Origin: Photobacterium aphoticum
GTDB taxonomy: Bacteria > Pseudomonadota > Gammaproteobacteria > Enterobacterales > Vibrionaceae
Assembly: GCF_001029435.1 (NCBI RefSeq)
Contig: NZ_LDOV01000001.1
Location: 184,278 to 248,277 of the forward strand
Length of the DNA: 64,000 bases
Direction: 5' to 3'
Both the position numbers and the translations under genes were made by a program. A model generated the notes under the pieces. The model saw only the letters and a program-made list of their open reading frames with translations. It did no database searches and was not told the DNA's origin. Positions within the stretch are counted from its first letter, which is position 1. Each line of letters opens with the position of its first letter. Of this stretch, positions 57,619 through 64,000 are shown piece by piece.

Positions 57619-58509
57619 ATGAAAATACAACCGATAGCGCTCTTTATTTTGAGTGCGAGTGTATCGGGGCTGGCGATGGCCTACGAATACGAAAAGCAAG
57701 ACGATGACGACAGTAGAGGGTATAAGGATTACTCATCTAATGAGGCGTCTACCTCTCATCGCTACTCTTCTCATTATCAGAGCTCTTCTTATAAACACGA
57801 TGGTTATGATGACTATCATGATGATACTGATGACGAGGAGCATGAATATGAACACGAAAGTGGACATGAATACAAAATAAAAGTATTGAATCTGGTGGGT
57901 ACTGGTTACATGTATGAGCAGGATGTGCCTGATATCGATGGTGATAAAAATCCCGATCCTGCGATGTGTTTTGATGTGGATTTACAAGATCCCACAACCG
58001 GTGAATCCATTGGTTATGCGACTGATTGTCTCTCTGAGATCACCGGTGAGGGGGATGGGGTAAAATTAATCGGTACCACCTATTTCTACTTATCGAATGG
58101 GGTGATCGTTACGCGGGGGCTGACGACAGTGCAGCCTGTATTACAAGAAACGGTGACGCCTAACGGGAATACCATTACCCATATCACAGGTGCATCCAGC
58201 GACACAAATGGTGTGTTAAAAGCGTATGGTGATTACGCATGGCACCAAGGCCCGGTGAGATTATCGGGGATGGTGGACCTAAGCCAATTTAGCCAGTCTG
58301 TCGGTGATCCTATTCACTTTGATTGTTTGTTTACAATGAAACTCAAAGAAGTGAAATATCACTGGCCGCATTGGTATAACTGGCATCGACATCATCACTA
58401 TCAGGATGACCGTTATGACCGTTATCCTCAGCGTTCGCATAACCGTAAATACCGGCATGAACATTGGTCAGATAAAGATAAACACAACGATGACCAAAGT
58501 GGTTATTGA
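57619..58509 (+). CDS. secreted His/Asp-rich protein
   Basis: A 296-residue protein with a signal peptide (residues 1-21, ending AMA). Both ends of the mature protein are full of His, Asp, Glu and Tyr (for example HDGYDDYHDDTDDEEHEYEH near residue 60-80, and WHRHHHYQDDRYDRY near 255), suggesting metal or calcium binding. The middle (about 85-245) is a beta-rich domain with two Cys and GxxxY patterns that could be an allene-oxide-cyclase/dirigent-like barrel, a weak guess. Function unknown; a terminator follows. Confidence 0.7.
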   Translation: MKIQPIALFILSASVSGLAMAYEYEKQDDDDSRGYKDYSSNEASTSHRYSSHYQSSSYKHDGYDDYHDDTDDEEHEYEHESGHEYKIKVLNLVGTGYMYEQDVPDIDGDKNPDPAMCFDVDLQDPTTGESIGYATDCLSEITGEGDGVKLIGTTYFYLSNGVIVTRGLTTVQPVLQETVTPNGNTITHITGASSDTNGVLKAYGDYAWHQGPVRLSGMVDLSQFSQSVGDPIHFDCLFTMKLKEVKYHWPHWYNWHRHHHYQDDRYDRYPQRSHNRKYRHEHWSDKDKHNDDQSGY

Positions 58510-58523
58510 GTGATTCAATCAGT

Positions 58524-58559
58524 AAGCGCCAGTAGCGGAAAGGCACTGGCGCTTTTTTA
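58524..58559 (+). terminator. terminator between His/Asp-rich gene and CoA-disulfide reductase gene
   Basis: AAGCGCCAGT / ACTGGCGCTT with an 11-base loop followed by T6 on the + strand. Confidence 0.85.
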
Positions 58560-58571
58560 TTTTGACGACGG

Positions 58572-60227
58572 TTAGCGTGTCGCTGCCTGATAGGTTTTGT
58601 AACCCCCAATCAGGTTACGGGCTTTATACCCATTGTTGACCAACTGGCGGTATGCCACATTGCCACGCAGGCCGACCTGACAGTAAATCACGATCTCTTT
58701 GTCTTTTGGCAATTCGTTCATGCGTTGACGGAGCTGATCCACCGGAATGTTGATCGCGCCAGCCAAATAGCCTTGCTTCAGCTCGCCCGGGTTACGCACA
58801 TCCAGCAGTAGCTGATTATCCGTAAGATGATCGATTTCATCGAAGTGGATCGGTGTCGCATCTCCTTTCATGATATTGCTTGCCACAAAGGCAGCTTGGT
58901 TAATCACATCTTTTGCGCTGCCAAAGGGCGGAGCATAAGTCAGTTCAAGATGTTGCAGTTGTTCAACCGTCATCCCTGCGCGTTGTGCGACAGCCATGAT
59001 ATCAATGCGCTTGTCGACACCGTCTTTACCTACCGCTTGTGCGCCAAAGATCTTACCGGTTTCAGGATCAAACAGCAGTTTAAAGGAAACCACTTCTGCG
59101 CCTGGGTAATAACTGGCATGGCTGGCCGTGTGCACAAAGACTTTTTCGTAGCGCACACCATCACGTTTCAGCTGCTTTTCATTTTGGCCGGTTGACGCCA
59201 CGGCAAGGTCAAACACTTTACAGATCGCGGTCCCTTGTGTGCCTTGGTAGCTTTCATTGCGACCTAGCATGTTATCTGCCGCCATACGCCCTTGGCGGTT
59301 GGCTGGGCCTGCCAGTGGAACGAAGGTGGATTGGCCTGTGACAAAATCCATGTCTTCGACGGCATCTCCGACGGCATAAATGGATGGATCACTGGTTTGC
59401 ATTTGTGCGTTAACCCAAATACCGCCTTGTGGCCCCAATTTCAGACCGGCATTTTCTGCCAGCGAGGTTTCTGGGCGCACGCCCACCGCCATGATCAGAA
59501 TACCGGTTTCCAGTGTGTCGCCGTTATTCAAGGTCAACGTTAAGCCCTGAGCATTTTCGTGAGGGTGTACGGCATCCAGCGCGACGCCCAAGCGTAGGTC
59601 AATGCCTTTTTCTCGAATGGTGTCGTGCACAAAGCCCGCCATTTCACGGTCGACCGGTGTCATGACCTGATCGGCCATCTCAATCAATGTGGTTGTGATA
59701 CCACGCTGGTGGAAGGCTTCCATCATTTCCAGACCAATGAAGCCACCTCCCACAACGGTAGCGTGCGCCGGTTGATGTGCGTCTAAGGTCGCTAGAATGC
59801 GATCCATGTCTGGGATATTGCGCAGAGAATGGGTCAGCGGATTGTCGATACCGGCGATTGGCGGGATCACAGGGGCAGCGCCCGGGCTGAGCAATAACAC
59901 ATCGTACGTTTCCTCGTAGGAGGTGCCATCCAGCAGGTTAGTGACGGTGACGGTTTTAGCATCACGGTTAATGGCGATGACATCACTCATGACACGGACA
60001 TCGACATTAAAGCGTGTCAGGAAACTGGCTGGTGTTTGTAACAGCAACTTGCTGCGATCGGTGATATCGCCACCGATGTGATAAGGCAGGCCGCAGTTTG
60101 CGAAAGAAACGAATTCACCACGCTCGAACATGATGATTTGAGCGTCTTCACTTAATCGACGTGCGCGTGCAGCAGCAGATGCGCCACCGGCAACACCGCC
60201 AACAATGATGATTTTTGTCTGTGCCAT
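58572..60227 (-). CDS. CoA-disulfide reductase with C-terminal rhodanese domain
   Basis: A 551-residue flavoenzyme. N-terminal FAD fold (KIIIVGGVAGGASAAARARR), active Cys45 (FANCGLPYHIGG), a central NAD(P)H-binding segment (VVGGGFIGLEMMEAF), and a C-terminal rhodanese domain with Cys516 (YCQVGLRG). Proteins of this CoADR-Rhd build reduce CoA persulfides and polysulfide. The ATG at 60227 has GGAG 8 bases upstream; a longer frame reaches 60263. Divergent from two sulfur transport genes, which supports a persulfide or thiosulfate role. Confidence 0.92.
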   Translation of the reverse strand: MAQTKIIIVGGVAGGASAAARARRLSEDAQIIMFERGEFVSFANCGLPYHIGGDITDRSKLLLQTPASFLTRFNVDVRVMSDVIAINRDAKTVTVTNLLDGTSYEETYDVLLLSPGAAPVIPPIAGIDNPLTHSLRNIPDMDRILATLDAHQPAHATVVGGGFIGLEMMEAFHQRGITTTLIEMADQVMTPVDREMAGFVHDTIREKGIDLRLGVALDAVHPHENAQGLTLTLNNGDTLETGILIMAVGVRPETSLAENAGLKLGPQGGIWVNAQMQTSDPSIYAVGDAVEDMDFVTGQSTFVPLAGPANRQGRMAADNMLGRNESYQGTQGTAICKVFDLAVASTGQNEKQLKRDGVRYEKVFVHTASHASYYPGAEVVSFKLLFDPETGKIFGAQAVGKDGVDKRIDIMAVAQRAGMTVEQLQHLELTYAPPFGSAKDVINQAAFVASNIMKGDATPIHFDEIDHLTDNQLLLDVRNPGELKQGYLAGAINIPVDQLRQRMNELPKDKEIVIYCQVGLRGNVAYRQLVNNGYKARNLIGGYKTYQAATR

Positions 60228-60372
60228 TGTGATCTCCGTATTTGTGTTCAACAGTCGCCTCATGCATACACACGCTGTGTATTCCCAGTTCTCTATACCG
60301 AATTCTGTATGTTGAATCTTGTATAGATAAATGAATATGACCGTTTTGATGGGACTAGCGTACCACAGATAT

Positions 60373-60405
60373 TAAATTAGTAAATTCTAATTTAGTCTTG
60401 ACTAA
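60373..60405. promoter_or_regulatory. nested palindromes between sulfur genes, candidate operator
   Basis: TAAATTAG-TAAATT-CTAATTTA (60373-60394) is a perfect 8-bp inverted repeat. It overlaps TTAGTC-TT-GACTAA (60392-60405), a perfect 6-bp one. AT-rich palindromes of this size are bound by ArsR-family persulfide sensors such as BigR/SqrR/YgaV at related genes. Confidence 0.6.
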
Positions 60406-60499
60406 TTGTGAGCAAAAAAGCCACACTGATAAAGAAAGAGGGGAATACGAATATTCATCAGGATGAATATTTGAGCAAATAGTGCTTTACACAACGATT

Positions 60500-60543
60500 A
60501 CCAGACAACAGGTACCAGACAACGGGTATCACCAGACAACAGG
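60500..60543 (+). repeat. three ACCAGACAAC direct repeats before the YeeE gene
   Basis: ACCAGACAACRGG occurs at 60500-60512, 60514-60526 and 60531-60543; the third copy runs into the AGGAG ribosome site of the next gene. Confidence 0.8.
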
Positions 60544-60552
60544 AGCACAGTG

Positions 60553-60984
60553 ATGGGCGTAGAATTTTCATGGCAGAGCATGTGGCAGCCATTAGCGGGT
60601 GGCATGTTATTGGGGCTATCTGCCGCTTTGTTGCTATTGATGAACGGACGCATTGCCGGGATCAGCGGAATTGTGTCTGGTTTGCTGAAACCGGCTAAAG
60701 GTGAATGGCAATGGCGGCTGCTATTTGTGGTCGGTATGCTGATCAGCGGTGCGGCCATGCCACTCTTTGATGTTACCTTTCCCAGTTCGCTACCGGTCAG
60801 TTCGTGGGGCATGGTGGCGCTTGCCGGGTTATTGGTGGGCATCGGGACGAAACTGGGCAATGGCTGTACCAGTGGGCACGGTATTTGTGGAATGGGGCGG
60901 TTGTCTAAACGTTCTATTGTGGCGACGTGTGTCTTTATGGCGGTGGCTATCTTGACGGTTTTTATTCGCATTCACGTACTGTGA
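60553..60984 (+). CDS. YeeE/YedE-type sulfur transport protein, first half
   Basis: A 143-residue membrane protein with four helices and the conserved GTKLGNGCTSGHGICGMGR loop (Cys105 and Cys112). YeeE (TsuA) imports thiosulfate through conserved Cys residues; small split pairs like this one occur in many proteobacteria. AGGAG lies 7 bases before ATG 60553; GTG 60550 is an alternative. Pairs with the next gene. Confidence 0.9.
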   Translation: MGVEFSWQSMWQPLAGGMLLGLSAALLLLMNGRIAGISGIVSGLLKPAKGEWQWRLLFVVGMLISGAAMPLFDVTFPSSLPVSSWGMVALAGLLVGIGTKLGNGCTSGHGICGMGRLSKRSIVATCVFMAVAILTVFIRIHVL

Positions 60985-61011
60985 TGCACCGATTTTGATG
61001 AGGAAATAATA

Positions 61012-61452
61012 ATGATGAATCGTGTATCTGCATTGATAGCGGGTGTGCTGTTTGGCATGGGGATGATGCTCTCTGGCATGATCGACCCACATAAAGTCTT
61101 GGGCTTTTTAGATATCACCGGCGCGTGGGATCCGAGTTTGGCCTTTGTCATGGGCGGTGCACTCCTGGTGTTTATGCCGGTGTACTTTTTGGTGATCCGT
61201 CGACGCCAACAACCTGTGTGTGAAACATCCTTCTCGGTCAGTACGAATACCGTGATTGATAAGCGCTTGATTGCAGGGGCAAGTCTGTTTGGTGTTGGCT
61301 GGGGTTTGGCGGGGATCTGTCCGGGGCCCGCTGTGACCTCTTTGCCAAGTCAAAATGGCGTCATTGTGGTGTTCTTGGTCGCGATGTTAGTGGGGATGTC
61401 GCTGGTTAATCGGTATGACCAACATGTGGCGGTGAGACAGAAAACGCATTAA
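61012..61452 (+). CDS. YeeE/YedE-type sulfur transport protein, second half
   Basis: A 146-residue membrane protein with four helices. It has MDPHKV-like 'SGMIDPHKVLGFLDITGAWDPSLAFVM' in split form and the GLAGICPGPAV loop (Cys103). It lies 27 bases after the first half with a GAGGAAAT ribosome site. Together the two should form an eight-helix sulfur-compound channel feeding the divergent CoA-disulfide reductase-rhodanese. Confidence 0.9.
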   Translation: MMNRVSALIAGVLFGMGMMLSGMIDPHKVLGFLDITGAWDPSLAFVMGGALLVFMPVYFLVIRRRQQPVCETSFSVSTNTVIDKRLIAGASLFGVGWGLAGICPGPAVTSLPSQNGVIVVFLVAMLVGMSLVNRYDQHVAVRQKTH

Positions 61453-61610
61453 TCCGCAAAGCTGCTCGGAAAATCACAAAGAGCCTGAAAGAAAAGGCGG
61501 GGTTTCATCGCAGAGTATGAGTGATCCCTGTTCTTTGTGATACGAGGCCGGGATCTTCCTCTCTTGTTGGAGCTGCTGGTTGCAATGGTCAGTGAGTTTG
61601 ATAAAACAAG

Positions 61611-61892
61611 ATGAAGGATATAGCTACCAGTAAGAGACGCGATTTGAAAACTGTTGCTGAAAAACTGCTGACAGCCACCATCATGGCACAAAATAATAAG
61701 CAAGGGGCGCTGAACACCCTTGAAGCCCTCTACAGTAAAGCCCGTTATGCCCGTTTCATGCGGGTAAAATGGGAAGGGCAGTATTACGATGGCATTCAGT
61801 TTGATGACGGTAGCAGCATCAGTGTGTATCCGGCTTCCTTCAATAAACTGACCCTTGTGGCAGCGAGCGCACAGTCAACACGGCAAGCGTAA
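61611..61892 (+). CDS. hypothetical small basic protein
   Basis: A 93-residue protein with a helical basic N-terminal part (about 1-45) and a beta-like segment (RVKWEGQYYDGIQFDDGSSISV). The ribosome site is weak. No family is recognised. It may be cytoplasmic; there is no signal peptide or membrane helix. Confidence 0.5.
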   Translation: MKDIATSKRRDLKTVAEKLLTATIMAQNNKQGALNTLEALYSKARYARFMRVKWEGQYYDGIQFDDGSSISVYPASFNKLTLVAASAQSTRQA

Positions 61893-62103
61893 TAACACGG
61901 AGGTAACGCGCTTTCACAGGGCGCAGGGGAGTATTCAATAGCTGTATGTGTCATTGTTGATAAAAGTGAAATATAAGATTCCAAAATCGATAGTTGATGT
62001 GGTTGAGTTAGCCATATAAGTTGCTAAATGACCAAACAAAAGCAGGGTAATCAAAGGATGATTACTCAGTAACAAAGACATATCGTTTTTTGGAGTACGA
62101 TAC

Positions 62104-62253
62104 ATGAACAATCGATCTGATGGGCGAGCGAGTGCTCACTCTGTCGGTGCGTGCGTATTGCCGCAACCTTTATCCCCTCAATACCTTTCTGCACTTCCAT
62201 CCAATAGCGATCTGCTATTTGGGTATTTTTCTGCATTCCGATTTAGTCACTAG
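62104..62253 (+). CDS. 49-codon aromatic-rich leader ORF upstream of the permease
   Basis: ATG 62104 follows a good GGAG site (8-base spacing) and the frame ends at TAG 62251. The first 38 residues are unremarkable, but 5 of the last 11 are aromatic (Phe39, Tyr41, Phe42, Phe45, Phe47). It ends 112 bases before an aromatic amino acid permease. This is the layout of leader peptides such as PheL or TnaC that sense amino acids by ribosome stalling. The 112 bases after it contain only weak hairpins (CTTGT / ACAAG), so attenuation might be Rho-dependent. Confidence 0.5.
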   Translation: MNNRSDGRASAHSVGACVLPQPLSPQYLSALPSNSDLLFGYFSAFRFSH

Positions 62254-62365
62254 TTAATTTTCGCTTTGCTACACGCAGGGCCGGCTTTAACACCCCACTT
62301 TTATTAAATTTGTCGCACAGCTTGTCAGTTACAAGGTATGCGCACTCAATATCAGAGACAAAATT

Positions 62366-63544
62366 GTGAATATTAAACTACTTGGAAGTTCATTGATCAT
62401 TGCCGGTACGGCACTGGGCGCCGGTATGCTGGCTATCCCGATGGTATTGGCTCAGTTCGGTTTATTCTGGGGTACCGCATTAATGCTGGTGATCTGGATG
62501 GGTACCACTTACGCCGCGTTACTGTTGCTTGAAGCCAGTATTAAAGCCGGTGGCGGTATGGGTATGAACACCATTGCCCGCAAAACATTAGGTAAAGGTG
62601 GCCAGTTGGTGACCAATGGCCTGCTATACGCGCTATTAGTATGTTTGTTGATGGCTTACATTATCGGTGCTGGCGACTTGCTGAAGCAGTTGCTGGCCGG
62701 CATTGGTGTTGATTTGCCAGTGATGCAAAGCCAGATTCTGTTCACGCTGTTGGCGGGTGCGGTAGTGGCGGCAGGTACGGCTGTGATTGATAAAATCAAC
62801 CGTGTACTGTTCATCATCATGGTGGTGATGCTGGGTGTAACGTTAATGTCGTTGGTACCAACAATGTCATTCGATAACCTGCTGGGTGCAACCAACGAAG
62901 ACAAGATGGCGTTGATCAAAACCAGCTCAGTCTTGTTCACCAGCTTCGGTTTCATGGTAGTTATCCCATCTTTGGTGACCTACAACAAAGAAGCGACGCA
63001 CAAGCAGCTGCGTAACATGGTGATTTTGGGCTCGACGATTCCGTTAGTGAGCTACCTGCTGTGGTTATACGCGGCAATGGGTAACCTGACAGCAGAGCAG
63101 ATGGTAAGCATGGGTAATGTGTCTGAGCTTATTGCCGCCCTGGGCGCACAGCACAGCATGATTAACGCGGTACTGTCAGTATTCACAGGTTTAGCGCTAT
63201 TGACCTCTTTCTTGGGTGTGGCCATGGCACTGTTTGATCAGAACGTTGATACATTCCGTCAGAATCGCGCCGTAACGTACGTGTTGACCTTCATTCTGCC
63301 ACTGTTAGGTGCGCTGTTCGCGGCGAACCAGTTCCTGTCAGTATTGAGCTACGCGGGTATCATTCTTGTCTTCCTGGCGGTCTTTGTACCAATGGCAATG
63401 ATCATCAAGCTACGTCGTGATAACGACGAAGAGAGCTATGAAGTGGATGCAACCGGTGTGGTATATCAAGCCGCTGGTGGTCAGCTAGCAATGGGCTTGA
63501 GCTTCTTGTTCGGTTGTTTCTTGCTGATGGCGGAGTGGGTATAA
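62366..63544 (+). CDS. aromatic amino acid permease (TyrP/Mtr/TnaB family)
   Basis: A 392-residue inner-membrane protein with 11 hydrophobic helices. The start GSSLIIAGTALGAGMLAIPMVLAQFG and the following LLLEASIK are diagnostic of the HAAAP family of aromatic amino acid:proton symporters. Choosing between Tyr and Trp as substrate is not possible from sequence here. The start is GTG with a modest AGAG site. A strong terminator follows. Regulation probably involves the upstream leader ORF and short repeats. Confidence 0.88.
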   Translation: MNIKLLGSSLIIAGTALGAGMLAIPMVLAQFGLFWGTALMLVIWMGTTYAALLLLEASIKAGGGMGMNTIARKTLGKGGQLVTNGLLYALLVCLLMAYIIGAGDLLKQLLAGIGVDLPVMQSQILFTLLAGAVVAAGTAVIDKINRVLFIIMVVMLGVTLMSLVPTMSFDNLLGATNEDKMALIKTSSVLFTSFGFMVVIPSLVTYNKEATHKQLRNMVILGSTIPLVSYLLWLYAAMGNLTAEQMVSMGNVSELIAALGAQHSMINAVLSVFTGLALLTSFLGVAMALFDQNVDTFRQNRAVTYVLTFILPLLGALFAANQFLSVLSYAGIILVFLAVFVPMAMIIKLRRDNDEESYEVDATGVVYQAAGGQLAMGLSFLFGCFLLMAEWV

Positions 63545-63601
63545 GCACCGCATCTGTATCAGCGAAGAGATAAGACAGAATTGAAAGATTGAAAGCACGA
63601 C

Positions 63602-63636
63602 AAAAGGGCGTTTACGAAAGTAAACGCCCTTTTTTG
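63602..63636 (+). terminator. permease terminator
   Basis: A 14-bp stem AAAAGGGCGTTTAC / GTAAACGCCCTTTT with a GAAA loop, then T run. Confidence 0.95.
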
Positions 63637-64000
63637 TATGCGCGAAAAGTGAACTCAGCAACGGTATTGTGCCGAATGCTAAGTCGATTAAGCGGATACA
63701 TCTCTGCATAGACAGAGGTAAAGCGAGGTGGAAATGGGCAAGATGCGACCAAACAAAAATGCCGTTTTTTGAAGTTTTAGTGACCAAACAAAAACTTCAC
63801 ACCGACTTTATGGAGTACGAAATATCGATAAAGCGGCGTTTCCAATGAGGTTTATAATACAAACTTTATGGGATCCTCACCAGATACCGGCCTTACTCAC
63901 TCCGGCTGAAAACACACCCAACTGTAAAGAATTGAGTACACTTAAGTTGTTGATATATGGTCAGTAGGCATGATTATACCTGTGGGACTGTGGGACTGTG
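63637..64000. other. non-coding right edge with short repeats
   Basis: No supported gene. It has GACCAAACAAAAA at 63747 and 63782 and GGAGTACGA at 63812, both also found upstream of the permease leader. A 40-codon open frame (63850-63972, MRFIIQTLWDPHQ...) lacks a ribosome site. The last 20 bases are TGTGGGAC repeated two and a half times. Confidence 0.5.

Noticed and set aside
63850..63972. 40-codon ORF with a TnaC-like Trp-Asp-Pro stretch
   Set aside because: No ribosome site and the W/D/P spacing does not match TnaC; kept only as a remark.

Overview
The window is about 64 kb of chromosome from a gammaproteobacterium, most likely a Vibrionaceae member (Photobacterium, Salinivibrio or a close relative; genus not settled). 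The reasons are a divergent metR/metE pair, a fused glpABC operon, YgiQ, a YggN-type protein, a DUF4250 protein, a NupC transporter, and a polysaccharide locus with a SpoIIE-type partner switch. No rRNA, tRNA, IS element, prophage or CRISPR array was seen.

Layout. 1-13 kb: edge of a NYN-domain gene, yggN, a 51-aa membrane protein, ygiQ, dcuC, a secreted GH18 chitinase, and glpABC (anaerobic glycerol-3-phosphate dehydrogenase). 13-30 kb: metR/metE with MetR- and MetJ-like sites, a CHASE-GGDEF diguanylate cyclase, a META-domain lipoprotein, an MscS-family channel, pstSCAB with a candidate Pho box, a chemoreceptor, a LysR regulator, and a nupC-type nucleoside transporter behind a good CRP site.

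30.3-56.4 kb looks like a biofilm-matrix island. Its left arm has a licheninase-like GH16 enzyme, a solitary DUF3131 protein, a TPR-GGDEF cyclase, a type I secretion ABC/HlyD pair, a zinc-ribbon membrane protein, a 1618-aa protein made almost wholly of RTX repeats, and an outer-membrane beta-barrel candidate with an internal duplication. Its right arm reads as one operon: response regulator-SpoIIE phosphatase, STAS protein, sugar nucleotidyltransferase, RsbW-type kinase, membrane GT2 synthase, three tandem DUF3131 proteins, and a periplasmic proline-rich protein. My reading is that a partner switch controls synthesis of an extracellular polysaccharide, perhaps a beta-glucan, alongside a calcium-binding RTX matrix protein. 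No sigma factor lies in the operon and the synthase has no PilZ domain, so the switch's target is open. This is the best candidate for a poorly described system here.

56.4-64 kb: a YcgJ-like protein, a DUF805 protein, a secreted His/Asp-rich protein, a sulfur locus (CoA-disulfide reductase-rhodanese divergent from two YeeE/YedE transport proteins, with nested palindromes between them), a small hypothetical gene, and an aromatic amino acid permease preceded by a 49-codon leader ORF ending in an aromatic-rich stretch. Short repeats around the permease recur at the right edge.
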